Shown: positions 33,301 to 44,300 of the stretch, one piece after another
Layout of the letters: the number at the start of each line of letters is the position of its first letter
Position numbering within the stretch: position 1 is the first letter of the stretch
Assembly: GCF_000003815.2 (NCBI RefSeq)
Contig: NC_049983.1
Coordinates: forward strand, 981,827 to 1,045,826
Direction: 5' to 3'
Source of the DNA: Branchiostoma floridae
Taxonomy: Eukaryota > Chordata > Leptocardii > Amphioxiformes > Branchiostomatidae
DNA length: 64,000 nt
The notes under the pieces: generated by a model
Told to the model about the DNA's origin: nothing
Seen by the model: the letters and a program-made list of their open reading frames with translations, nothing else
The model's database searches: none
Position numbers and translations under genes: made by a program

Positions 33301-36300
33301 ACTTTTTTACCCTGGCTACCAAACAAAAGGTAAACGAAGATTTATCTATGTGCTGTGTTAACTGTAAATACAGAGGTATTTAGTTCTTGTTGTTTCACAG
33401 CCATAAAAGGTCGAAAATTTGAATACCTGATGCGGACGTTTCAACTGCTTTCAAATTTACTCATTTCATTTCATATTGAAGCGTGTGTTTTCTGGGGTGG
33501 ATATGCCGTATCACGACACATGAAGCCTTTACCAAACGAACACTTCCAACCACAATGTTGATCAACATTTACCAAGATAAGCAAATGCAAGCTTTACTTT
33601 TACATTTGTGAATGATTCAATTTGGGACTTGTAGCAACTCTCAGACCCAAATTTGTATTTCAAGGATTAGCCACCTATCCTATGCACGGCCGGCTCTCAA
33701 CCCACAGTTTCTCAGCTTCAAACAAATAAACAGTCATGATTCAGACTGCAGTAACCATATCATTTGTTTCCAAATTGAGTTTGGGCACCATATTTGAAGC
33801 ATATATTTGCATCAATGGTCCACCATTGCTTTTTTTACACAATTTAAAAAGTTTACCGAAGTTATAAAAGCCAAACATTTTCTTGGCCTACTTTATTGCA
33901 CCAACTGCTGCACTGTCAACAACAACATGACAAATTCATAAATTATCTTTTTGAATGGTAATTATGATGGGCGTGCAAAGCTGCATGACATGACTCTAAG
34001 TAACGTATATATTTTGACTGTCTATATACGTACTATGTCAGTACTATGTCAAAATTTACTCTCATAGGTTTAGTTCCATTGTAGCACTCCACAGACCGGT
34101 AATGTTACTGTGTTGTTTTATCTATAGAGGTCGACTTATGTACAGGTGACACAGACAATTGCCACGATAACCGTACATAACAGTATATTCGTCCTTATTT
34201 GTTTCTGTATTAGAAACTGAAAAGAAACAATCACGAAAGAAAACGATGATCATGATGATTGAATCAATTGGTAATGTAAACAAATGCAACTATATTGTAC
34301 TGAATGAGGCATCGAGGCAATATGGCAACGATTTTGGCTGTGACCGTGGGTTTGTCGGAGAGTTGCATCGCTTCATGGGTGCTGCGGGAACCGTCATACC
34401 TACACAGGAGCCTTATAGACATGATGTTATGTACGTACTGGGTTTTATTTTCGGTTTAATTTCCATGTTGTTTTCTGCAGCTGCAGCAGTTGGTTTGTGG
34501 CCCCTGAACGCACAGCACGGAGCATCAGACATCACCGGAAACGGAAATGACGGGGCAGCCTCAGGAACCCAGCTAGTTCCAGGTCCGTACGGAGACGATG
34601 ACGGTGCTTTCCTGTTTTCGGGAACTAAAAATTCCTACATCGACATTCCCAACAACGGCATGTTGGATGTGCGCTACTCCTTTACCATACTGGCGCACAT
34701 CTATCCTACCGGAAAGGCTGGACCGATATTCGACTATGTGGGGAACAACAAGTGGGCATTACACTTTTGGCAGGTGTTTCCACAGCATCTTTTCATGCGG
34801 TAAGTTTTCTTACCAGACACAGAGAATTAATCCTTTAGAACTAGAATTGCCCTCTATCCACTCATGTTTATAATCATCTTCATTAACATAATTACCCTTG
34901 CCGCCTCTTTTACAGCATGGTAAAGTCAGTCCCCCAAAATATGTTCACGATATCAGCAAATAGCAAATACGAAAGTCTGTCTATGTTATATAAAGATTCT
35001 ACTAAGAACTCTTTTTTGCATTTGCAAGTCGCAAAATGCCTTCTGGCCAGTGTAGTCGCCGTTGTGATGTTGAGATGAACGGATCTGTTCAATCCATGCC
35101 AAACATTTGTATACCTGTTAAAACAGGCATTTCTTCAACTTGTTCGCACTAGCGCAGTGGTAAAGTTTACGCATTCTAAACCAATGCACCCGGTTCGAAT
35201 CCGGGGAGGTAGATTTTTTTCAACTTTTTTTTTTTTCTTTTTTACATCCATTAAAATACTAATTTTTACATCCATTTGGCCACACGAATTTATTTCTTTG
35301 GTTAACGGATTCGCCGCTTCGTTTTTTTGCCGAATAGAAATAAAAATTAAAAAAAAAAAACTTAAAAATGCCCCGCAACAGAGCTCACTCAAAAACAGGC
35401 AATGTGTAGTGAAATTTGCTGCAGTTCACGCACATATGTGACACAGGTTTAGTTACTCTGTTCTATTTATATGACATTCTAATAACTAGAAAAAAACGTT
35501 CACACACGCAAACATTGCCAAAATGCCAGCTTTTTTAAAAGCACTTGTTTAGATTTAGGTCGATTTCCTTTGAACTGAATAATTTAATCAATGCCTACTG
35601 TAGGCCGGTAGGCAGAGATGGACACTTTCCACCTCACATCACTGCGGACGTGCTGCAGCAAAACGCCTGGAACTATGTAGGTGCAACCTACGACAGAGCC
35701 ACGGGGAAGGCAGCCCTCTGGAGCAACGACGAGCTGGTCCGTGAAACACACATCCCGGTTGCCGAACTGGCAAGTCAGTACCCCGTACGGGTGGGGGTGA
35801 GGGCCGGAGACGGTCGGTACTTCTCGGGTCGTGTTGCCTGTCTGCAGCTATACGACTTCGCCATGACTACAGAACAGATTGTTACAGTGCGGGATGCGTG
35901 CAAAGGTGAGTTCCATGCCTGCGAAACTGACGTGTTTGTAGCGGAATGGATATATCACATGTAGCGTGAATTAAGGATAGCGTTTCTCTTTTCAGCACGA
36001 GAATAAGCCACCACTGTTCATCGGTTCTCTGCTGTAAAACATCACAGCTACAACAGGGCACCTGCAATTCCGTCAGCGGGCGCCAGGAGGCGGTTCTACC
36101 GATGTTATTTCGAGTTCTCTGCAGTTTATCCTTGTCTGGTGATAATCTAGTACAGAAAACTCCCACCACCTAAGCTTGTTGAAGCAGTTTAGTAGGAGAA
36201 AACATTTAGTAATCATTTAGTGGATTTAAGCGGATCTGTCCTGTTGTTGTTTTGTAGAAACGGCTCTTTGCCTGTTAACTGTTAATGTTGCCTAATGACC

Positions 36301-38747
36301 TTAGTCCAAGTCAAAAACAATGAGTTCAATGGTACCTTCGTACGGGAAGAAGGTTACGCAATCCACCTCGGTCCACTCAAGTTACTGGGGAATAGACGTG
36401 TTTAATCCACGATATTGAACAAACACTCTTCGTCATGTCTTCAGTGTAAACAACTGTAGAAACTTTTGAAAACATTATTATCACACACAAGCTTTCTGTG
36501 TGTCTTTGAACACTCTGCAGCTGCGATCATTCCTTCTGGGCACACGGGCACCTTTGGTAAAGTTTGAAATGCGCGCGCTGACGTTTCGTCCCGAAAATTG
36601 GTCTGCCGCTTGCAGAAATAAAATACCATTCAACAAAACAGTCAGATTTTGTATCATCCATTTAGTCTGGAGTTGTAAGTTCCTGGTAAAATAAATAAAG
36701 TGAAAGTTGTAGATGACACATACGATAGACAATACATAGCATATGTAACACGGATGTCTACACTATAACTGTGGTACAATACACTGTATAGATCGAGCTC
36801 ACACTCGGTGGAGTCTAAAATGACGTAACCTTGTGCGCTATAAGTGGCCAATGAACATGCAAAACAGCCAAATGCGCCACAGGCACTTTCAATCGTAACA
36901 GTTGTAGTACATCTAAGATCCCGATTCAATGAAATAAATGTATTGTGTAATACATACAAAATAGAATAAAACGGGTCTGTATGACCTGACTTGTTCGTCA
37001 CACTATTAAAACACTATCACATGTTTTGGCTGACCTTACAATAACTATAACCATTTGTTACACGCAGTATGTAGTGTTTTATGTAAATTGGTGTGAATCA
37101 GATGAAAGATTTTATAACCACCGTGCTCAAGTACATTAGAAACCATCTGGTACACACACATCTGTCCCTGATGCTTCCATCCACTGTTACACTAAACACC
37201 GGTCTTCAGCTGAATGAGTAAAACAGGCACTAGCCTACCGTAGAAGCATGTTCCTTAGCTTTAAACAGCTATTGCAGTCAAATGTGCAAAAGTTAGGTGT
37301 GACAGGTCGTCTAGTGTAATTTACGTCACACATCCACCGTTAAAAAACTAAGAATCCGTTATCAAAAATTGCGAATCGAATCAGGATGGCATAACCGCAC
37401 TAAGAATCTGCCAATCTTTTTATTAGCAACATAAGCAATATCACGTCGTTAAAAATGGAAATATTCTGAATAAGGCAGTCTGTATAGTATTGACATCTAA
37501 TGCACTATTTTAGCACATTTTCATCATTATTTCATAAATCGAGCCGTTACAAACAGCGCGGGAATGAGTTGCACAAGGATTCCAGATCAAGTCCTTATTT
37601 TTTTTTTGGGGGGGGGGGTACAAAAATAAGGAACATCCTCGTGCAACTTGTCTCTTGGCTGTTTTTAACCGCTCAAAGTATCAAATTATGATGTAAATGT
37701 GAGAATACAGTGCAGTAGATGTCAATATCATGCAGATTGCCTTATTCAGAATATTTCCACTTTGACGCTGTAATATTGCTTAGGTTGCCTTGAAGTAGAA
37801 GACGAAGTAGATTATACTGTAGATTGTTACAGGAGCCTGGTGTGTTTCAATTGGTCTTCTTTTCTCAATATGACAATTAAAACTATAATAATTTAATTTT
37901 TTCATATTTTTCTCTTTGACGGATAGGTCTCATCAGAGCAGAACAGCTAGAATTTCTTTTAATCGGAGCTTCTTCGTGGCCTGTAAAGTAAGGGATAGTG
38001 AGGGGGAGTGTAAATATACATGTAAGGTGAGATTCATGTTTTGATAATAGTTTGCAGTTGAACTTTTAGCCATTTGAATCTTATTTCTTTATAATATATA
38101 AAACACATTGGCCACATGTCAATTATATATAAAACACCGTGCAGGAGAGAGGAAGAGACATAATAGTGGACCCCACATTTTATTTTCTGTCAAGCATTTA
38201 AGGGTTGACACACAGCCTCCGTTTTACCCCGTAGGACATGTGACAGTTCAGGATCATGTGCACTCTCTTGTTCTGTCATGTGTGAAGAAAAAACAATGAC
38301 AAATTATTACATCATTCTCTTTCTTTAATTGCGAGAAATCTTGGTTACATAGGGCGGCAAGAGCTGGTCTCTGGGCTCCTTCGATGAAGATAAAGGTTCC
38401 ATTCGAGTCGCAGGAACTTGTGGAAAGTCAAGATTTAGAGTTATAGATATGAAATGGAAGGTTTCAAGAACTCGATATGGATGGAAAATAATGATATGAT
38501 TATAGAAAGTTCTAACTCCTGAAAAGGTGGGATTTAAAAGAAAGTTGTGGGAGCCCTTTCATCTACTATACAGGCTGTGAAACGGATTTCAAACAATTGT
38601 TTAAGACGATCTAACATTATCTGTTATGTGACGTGCGCTTTCTATCTTGCAGACGCAACACTGAAGTTTCCTAGCCAGATCTTCTGTGACTGTCAAAGAT
38701 TGTACAATACACTGCATCACACACATCATGGTACTTGCCCAACATAG
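26008..38747 (+). CDS. Type II membrane collagen-PAN/Apple-LamG protein
   Basis: Predicted exons are 26008-26230, 26987-27135, 27283-27394, 28430-28591, 32299-32544, 34481-34799, 35604-35905 and a tentative last exon at 38653-38747. They join in frame to 535 residues. The order is a hydrophilic head (1-100), one membrane helix (about 101-121), a coiled region (125-161), Gly-X-Y triplets (about 162-203), a PAN/Apple domain (216-297) and a concanavalin-like LamG domain (298-504). With no signal peptide and an N-terminal anchor, the protein should be type II, with its binding domains outside the cell, probably as trimers. Intron phases are 1, 0, 1, 1, 1, 2, 1. A surface pattern-recognition or adhesion role is inferred. 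The gene faces the lectin gene tail to tail. Confidence 0.75.
26890..26922. repeat. AT/AG microsatellite in intron 1
   Basis: A run of TA dinucleotides followed by a run of GA dinucleotides lies just upstream of the exon with the membrane helix. Confidence 0.9.
27417..28155. repeat. Minisatellite of about 57 bp, 12-13 copies
   Basis: The unit contains CTTCTGTATCTGTATCTA, then AGCCGGTATAACCGCCCTTC and GGCGTAACACACCAG. Copies diverge by scattered substitutions, and at least one (near 27910) is truncated. The later copies (27950-28130) are more alike than the early ones, suggesting recent expansion at the 3' side. It lies in the GC-AG intron of the collagen gene. Amphioxus minisatellites called mirages were reported at the Adh locus. 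Whether this is the same family is unverified. Confidence 0.9.
28262..28322. repeat. GATT/GATC tetranucleotide array
   Basis: An imperfect run of GATT, GATC and GATA units lies about 110 bp before the collagen exon. Confidence 0.85.
28430..28591 (+). CDS. Collagen Gly-X-Y exon (exon 4)
   Basis: The exon is 162 nt (54 codons), a size typical of collagen genes, and starts and ends in phase 1. It encodes about 14 uninterrupted Gly-X-Y triplets (GPPGPSGEKGAMGTLGKDG and on), then a short hinge GMSQSPRPAGPVEHAG. Such a short triple helix would act as a rod and trimer lock between membrane and binding domains. The minus-strand frame across this exon is a mirror of the repeats and is not a gene. Confidence 0.85.
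28843..31910 (+). mobile_element. Three head-to-tail copies of a composite repeat with 160-bp internal units
   Basis: Copies start at about 28843, 30028 and 31076 with AAAGGCCGACATTTGCTT. The first two end with GATTTGACAGGAG and a run of GAA triplets. Inside each, a unit of about 160 bp is repeated. It contains TTTCAGGTCATTTGG, CAAGGGCATAGGAGCC, AAAATATACATTTT and CCAAAATAACTCATTTTT. Measured spacings of CAGGTCATT are 159, 162 and 164 bp. No open frame of note is present. The microsatellite 3' tail resembles non-LTR or SINE ends, while the tandem core resembles a satellite, so its class is open. Related pieces lie at 18599, 38890-39130 (minus) and 55557-57375. Confidence 0.8.
31383..31512. 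other. Assembly gap (130 N)
   Basis: Unknown bases lie inside the tandem composite repeat. The flanks are phase-compatible parts of the 160-bp unit, so copy number here is uncertain. Confidence 1.
32299..32544 (+). CDS. PAN/Apple domain exon (exon 5)
   Basis: The exon has 82 codons with phase 1 on both sides. It encodes six cysteines in a PAN/Apple-like pattern: GDCPGNDIW, HCANRCASHSDCVAFMFF, RCFPKTNTC. PAN domains bind proteins or carbohydrates, for example in plasma kallikrein, hepatocyte growth factor and many invertebrate surface proteins. The acceptor TCCAAG and the donor CTTG before GTAAGC fit the flanking phases. Confidence 0.8.
34481..35905 (+). CDS. Laminin-G-like domain (exons 6-7)
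   Basis: Two exons (34481-34799 and 35604-35905) encode one concanavalin-like sandwich of about 206 residues. Exon 6 holds GLWPLN, DITGNGNDG, the GAFLFSGTKNSYIDIPNN strand and FTILAHIYP. Exon 7 holds NAWNYVGATYDRATGKAALW and a closing YDFAMTTEQI. This is the LamG_3/pentraxin-like fold found in many secreted and surface proteins. The domain is split in phase 2 and ends in phase 1 at 35905 (donor AAAG before GTGAGT). The exon 6 acceptor could slip by 6 bases, because CTGCAG is repeated there. Confidence 0.8.
35144..35213 (+). other. tRNA-like sequence, probable pseudogene or SINE head
   Basis: An A box (TAGCGCAGTGG, 35150-35160) and a perfect B box (GGTTCGAATCC, 35192-35202) are correctly spaced. 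The anticodon arm GCATT/AATGC and the T arm CCCGG/CCGGG pair perfectly, with AAA in the anticodon place. The 5' and 3' acceptor halves do not pair, so a working tRNA is unlikely. A T-run follows at once and could stop RNA polymerase III. It lies in the intron between the two LamG exons. Confidence 0.6.
35906..37422 (+). other. Collagen gene last intron, 5' part
   Basis: No exon is recognisable here. Around 36000-36170 and 36560-36620 there are GC-richer patches of the kind seen in dispersed repeats. Further phase-1 exons may have been missed in this long intron. Confidence 0.4.
37423..37790. mobile_element. Whole-length foldback element
   Basis: The two halves are imperfect inverted copies over about 170 bases each. 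Outer arms share AGCAATAT and the stretch GGAAATATTCTGAATAAGGC, then TATTGACATCTAATGCACT against its inverse. Inner arms share GTTGCACRAGG and CCTTATTTTT. The centre is a run of T then G (about 37598-37618). As RNA or single-stranded DNA it would form one long hairpin. No gene is inside. It lies in the collagen gene's last intron. Confidence 0.75.
38653..38747 (+). CDS. Tentative last exon of the collagen gene
   Basis: After the acceptor TATCTTGCAG, a phase-1 reading gives DATLKFPSQIFCDCQRLYN and runs to a TAG at 38745-38747. The phase matches the donor at 35905 and the total length is a multiple of three. There is no domain to support it, and the intron would be 2.7 kb, so another terminal exon is possible. 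Confidence 0.35.
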
Positions 38748-38889
38748 CTAATGATCAGAGTTGTAATTCTAAGACGTTGACCAATGAAACACTTTTTTCT
38801 CTCTTATTAATAATTTTCATACCTAAAAGACAACAGATGTCCCCTACTGACTAAAAAAATTGACTGCTGCACTGTGATTATATTTCACC

Positions 38890-39130
38890 ACATTTTTTTG
38901 CTTTTCATTTTGGAGCAAAATGGCCTAAATTTGGTGTGTTTGTAGAGTGGGCAAATACCACGAAATGTTTCGCTGGTTCCACTTATTTTTTCCATATACA
39001 CGTAGACCTTATGAATTACCCTCTGGAGTATTTTGGCCATTTTCAGATCAAAATGTACATTTTGGCCTCCTGTGCCCTGGTACTGTATCACAATAACCTG
39101 AAATGTGGTATGGAATGTTTGGAATAGGCC
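38890..39130 (-). repeat. Diverged minus-strand copy of the 160-bp composite repeat unit
   Basis: The reverse complement holds CATTTCAGGTTATTGTGAT, ACCAGGGCACAGGAGGCC, AAAATGTACATTTT and AAAATGGCCAAAAT in the same order as the units at 28843-31910. It sits in the short interval between the convergent collagen and lectin genes. Confidence 0.65.
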
Positions 39131-40233
39131 CATAGAAAGATGGCGCTGATCTCTTACGAATTATGATCATACATGTATATTTTGTAGTCCAGATATATTG
39201 ACCAATTAAACGCTGAACATTTTTCGCTCTTCATTTTTTAAAGTTGGAATCTCGCGGATGATCTCTCAACTGGCTATTAAACTGTGGTTTCATTTCTCTT
39301 TATTATTACAAGACCAAACTGTATGTTGAAGTTTGAAACCCCCTCACGAGCCTTGCTATGGTTAAATGAGGCAAAAGCAGCTAAACTCTATGCGGCTGAT
39401 CAGCAGTCACGGTTGGAAGGCCAGGATGGTGCTCGGCACACGCAGGAGGCGGCGGGACCATCGCCATTCCGGGTCCTGTTGGAAACACGGACACGAAAAG
39501 GATTAAACCTTCAGCTGACATGTAACGAAAACAATGAACACAAAGCTGCTGCTGGCTGGTGCTAGATATGCGAATGAATTGGCACTGGAAATAACTGAGG
39601 GCTCAAACCCGGCTGGACATGGTTTGTAAATATGTGAGTTTGACCCTTCTTTTTTTCCACTCAATCATGAAACCACTCTCGTCACCATCCTGTTCTCCTT
39701 ACTTCTGAAATAAGGGTTGCTGCCGGGATCAGGACGGAATGATAACTTTGCCTTTGATCATGAGCACAATCACATACGTCTTGCCATCGTCGTTCGATCG
39801 CTAATAAATATTTTTGGACAGTCATGCATGTGTCCTGCAAAGTTCAGCTGCCTTGCTAAACAACTGGCTGTCTAAACTCTTGGAACTTTATCGGTGGTTG
39901 GTTCCGTCACAGCCTGCTTCCAAATCAGAGGGCATGACGTACGACGGCCGCACAACGTAAGTGACAGTGGCATTGCTGTACAAGTACAATTTATCACCCT
40001 ACAAGCGACAGCAATGAGTTCATCTTTAAGCTGGGAGACACAATAGGATAACATGTGGAAAAATATTACGAATTAATTTTTGAACCAGGTCTGTGTGAAG
40101 ACTCCCACCCAGACGTCAACACATTTGTGTATCGCCGACAGTGTAATCAAGGATGTTTGTCCTTGGTGTAATAGGCCGGTTGTTCTACACAGGATCCTTG
40201 ATCCTGGGAAACAAGTGCCCTTACCTTTGGGAA
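39131..40233. other. Interval between the convergent genes
   Basis: No gene is recognised. It should hold the 3' untranslated regions and polyadenylation sites of both genes. I could not assign either confidently. A 93-codon plus frame (39284-39565) has no recognisable domain. Confidence 0.4.
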
Positions 40234-41354
40234 CTACTCCTTGGTTTTAGTCATGTCCTCCTCATACTCCTCGGACAGCTCACGTTCCCCGTCCCAGTCC
40301 ACGCCGTGTTCTCCGAACTCACGGCGGCGCAGGGCGTTCTCTTCCTGCTTCTCGAGCAGCAGCTCCATAAGGCCACGGGCTTCCTCGGCCAGTCTGGGGA
40401 ACAAGGACAGGACTGTGTGTTATCTAGAAAACACTCCTGTAGGGAGGAAGGAAGGTAGGAAGGGGGAAGGAAGGGGGAGGGGGAAGGAGGGAGGGAAGGA
40501 TGGAAGGAAGGAAGGAAGGGGGGGAGGAGGGATGGAAGGATGGAAGGATGGAAGGAAGAAAGGGGGAGGAGGGAGGGAAGGATGGAAGGAAGGAACTTCA
40601 TTTGTCGAAAAGCGTACAGGGCAAAATGTGCGGCAGCAACTACTGAAAAACAAGACTACAAGGCCACACACAGAACAACAGAATATCATCGATAGCAGAA
40701 CAGTGGTGTCATAAATAGAAACACGGTTTGTATCCTGTAATAGATATACTGACATACATACTGAAATACTGACAAGGCTATGCCATCTTCATGATAGCTT
40801 ACCGCGGTAGGTCGTTGTCGACTTCGTGGTCTTCAAGTCCGCGGTCGGCCGCTGACATTTCTAAGAAGAATCGATTCATTTAAAAAAAAATATCAATGAA
40901 AAGCAGTTTTTGTACACAACTTATATTGCTGGAAAACAAAGTTTCTTTGCCTTACATATGTAAAATACCTCTAGGCGTAACACCCCTGTGAGCAAGGGTA
41001 CTTTCAAATAACGGTATGAACTGTACACGACAATCATCCTAACCACTTTCGTCTGGTATCTCTGTTATCCGTGCTTCACGACAAGATGATGGCTAGTGAT
41101 GGCAGTTCGTATTTTATGGGCATCTGAAAAATGTTAATTCACTTTTTTGTAATCGTTTGCAGATTCATAATTATTTATTGATTACCGGGTTCCTCGTCGT
41201 CCTCGTCCTGCTCCTGACAGGTCCACATCTTGTCCTGATCCTCGATGGGATCCAGTTCCCCGTTCTCTCCACAGGTCACCGGGTAGCACGATTCTTCATT
41301 CTCGTCACAGACGCAGTTGTGTCCCTTCACTTTAGACACCCAGCTGTCTCCCTC
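40234..41354 (-). CDS. Acidic C-terminal exons 9-11 of the lectin
   Basis: Exon 9 (41354-41186) codes EGDSWVSKVKGHNCVCDENE with five cysteines and an acidic QDEDDEE end. Exon 10 (40860-40803) codes EMSAADRGLEDHEVDNDLP. Exon 11 (40393-40234) codes a Glu-rich helical segment LAEEARGLMELLLEKQEENA, then GEHGVDWDGE and TKTKE before the stop. The phases (0, 1, 2) chain correctly. The Leu-heptad stretch may oligomerise. I do not recognise a named domain. The first part is faintly like a von Willebrand C fragment. Confidence 0.7.
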
Positions 41355-44300
41355 CTGTATGGACATATCAATACGTTTAAATATGTACCTAGAATCCCTC
41401 CTGTATGGACACATCAATACAATGTCATATAGAATACAACACCCGAGGTGCCAGCCCGACAGCGGGTCGGATCGCCCTCCGGCCGTCGGGTGATTCGACC
41501 CGCGGGAGGGCTGGGACCGTGTTGTATTCTATTTATGTCATACCCACATGAGAAAACCCATGTTTTGATGCGAAATGCGCCAGAAGTTGAACAAATTTGG
41601 TGCCCTCGAACAAAAAGCGTTTCAACAACAATGTTCCAACGGCCGAATCAGCTATTCGAATTGCCAACCGTGCCACACTCGGCCCGCTCGAAATGGTTCG
41701 ATTTACTTGAAGGAAGCCTAGTGATACAACTCTCGAACCTGTGTGATACGGAAGTTATGGGCCGATCCGGAACACCCGTATCGAACGTTTTCGCGTCACA
41801 TATGACATAAGTTTAATTATATACCAAGAATCCTATCATGGACAGCACTTTGTCTAGAGATTGGCCAGAACGTTAACGGCACGGTGGACTACAGGGGTGT
41901 GGGTGTGAAATGACTACAATGCACACACATAAAATTGAACACAACTGCTCAACAAATTGCTGGGAGAAAACCTTACCAACGTTTTTTTTAAATACAAGGA
42001 ATTAAGGAAACGGTAAAATGAACCTTGATAGATGGCTCCCACCGATGTTATTAAAACCTGCACGGCTAGTCGGGTAGGAATTTGCCTTATTTACATGTAG
42101 GTACTGCCGTACTAAGGTACACACTACCTTATGTTCCCCACAGCCTTGGCCCTCGGTACCTCGCACTTCAGAGGTACCTCGCACTTCAGAGGTACCTCGC
42201 ACTTCAGAGGTACCAAGCACTTTAGACGTCCTCTTCCGCGTCACCGTACCTAAAAATTAGAATTTTGATGTCTGTCTGTCTCTCTCCATTCAACTTTTGA
42301 AAGAACCATTATGATAATTGTCGAAAAAAAGGTAGACAAACTTAAGAGAAATGTTTACCTTATATACATACATACCTGCATAGACTTCGACTTCGCAAAC
42401 AGTCAGCACCCGGCCGCGACCAGGCAGTTGGATCCCCACATATCGTCCCCTCAGTCTGTTACAGTTGATGGCATCCTTGTTCTTACCAGCGGGGATGGTG
42501 TGGTGGCCGCCGCAGCGTGGGTTGCGGTCTACGCGTGCGTCGTTTCCGATGTGGATGGTGAAGGGGTTGAGTCGCCCTCTGCAACAGTCCGCGCGGTTGA
42601 TGATGACCACCCACTGGACGCTGACTTGAGTACCGAGGTCCACTTGCAGCCACGGGTCGGTCAGTGCCGGAGTTTGGGTGCAGCAATGTTGTCCATAGTT
42701 GGGGTCCCTACAGCCGTCAGTCGCTCGGTTGGCAACCCCGTAATGTGCGACATCCACCTGGACAGTCGGTTTTCCCAATGCTATGTTTGGAGCTTACAAG
42801 AGAAAAAAAACAGACGACGTAAGCCAAATGTGTCGGGAAAAAAACATCTGAGTATAACAATGTTTAGTTCACAGGATCTCGTCACAGTCAGTGGTTTAAA
42901 GAAGACTGATAATGATACAAGATACAAAGTTAAACCCAAGCCTTGTTCATTGACGTCCCGCTAATCATTATGATATATGTCTTGCCTACTCACCTGCGTA
43001 AACCTCCACTTCGCACAGCGCCAGGACTCGCTTCTTCCCCTGCAGCCTAATGCCCACGTACCTGCCCCTCATCCCGCTGCAACCGATAACAAGCTCGGTC
43101 AATTCAGGAGGGAAACGGTGATGCCCGCCACACCTCGGGTTGGTAGCCACGTCAGTGCTGTCCCCAATGTGGACATCGAGGGGCGTGATCCTTCCAGATC
43201 GGAAGTACCGACGGTTGACGATGGCGACGTGGTCGACAGTGACCGCATATCCCAAATCGACATACCACCATGGGTCGTTTTCGTTGGTTGTAGCTGTGCA
43301 GGACTTGTGTCTCCATTCGGGGCTTCTGTTTCCGTCGACAGCTCGACCGGGAGATCCTCCCGAGGCAACGCTAGACTGGAGCGCAGGTCTTCCTGATGCA
43401 ATGTTTGGGTCTGTATACGTAGTGTCAGCTGTAAATAGAGTTACGTTAGTGACAGTTTAAGTCTAACCCTATTCACACGGGGAGGGGGGGGGGGTCCTTA
43501 CAACTACGTACTGTTTTTATTCTATTTTATGTTTTACAGAAATAACAACGATGCATATTGAGACACCAATAGATATAGAGACACGTACAAAACTCACAAC
43601 GTTTTGGGGAAAGAAGCAAAACATTTCAGTTACAAAAATACGAAAGTATAGTGATAAATACCAGTAGTAAAATATTCTAGAAATGATAAGGCAAGTAAAA
43701 AAATTGCACCATGTCGTGTTTGAACTCGAGTCCAAAGGTTAAAATTCCAATCGCTAGTTAACTACGTCACGAAACCTCACAGTACATGGGAATTGAATAC
43801 ATAGAAGTCAAGTGACGAAGCGCGTAATACGAGACGTAAATACGCTGCAGGGCCGTCATTTAAAAAAAAAATGAAGGCGGAAAAACTCTATCGCTACAGT
43901 CCCTTCACCTTCTGGTCACCAAAGTAAACTTTTTAAACTGATAGTATGCACCAGCTGTTTGTGAACATGTAAAACTCTCCCACGGTGCAAAATGACGAAC
44001 AATAATGCCTGCTTAGTTTAGTTCACGACATTTACATGGTAAGCAGGGGTACGAAAAGCTCGCAACTGGGCAGTTACTTGAGTATTGACATGCCAGCAGC
44101 TACTTCATTGGTCCTACTTTCATGTCGCATAACGTCAGAATGGGGATTTTTTCACACGGTATCGTTCTGGCGTGTAACGTTGCATTCAATGTCTTAATCT
44201 TTTCTGATAACAAAGCGATCTTTTGCATGTTCCAGTAATATACCTTTTATACCATAGTCACACCAGAAAACACACATTTCAATGTGAAAGCTGGCCAGGA

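Noticed and set aside
35144-35213. Functional tRNA gene
   Set aside because: The acceptor halves do not pair and the apparent AAA anticodon is unusual. I kept it as a tRNA-like sequence only.
39284-39565. 93-codon plus frame as the last exon of the collagen gene
   Set aside because: A weak acceptor lies near 39310, but the reading shows no LamG continuation. The candidate at 38653 fits phase and ends sooner.
41448-41810. 120-codon frame in the lectin intron
   Set aside because: It spans the GC-rich foldback element and lies inside an intron on the other strand.
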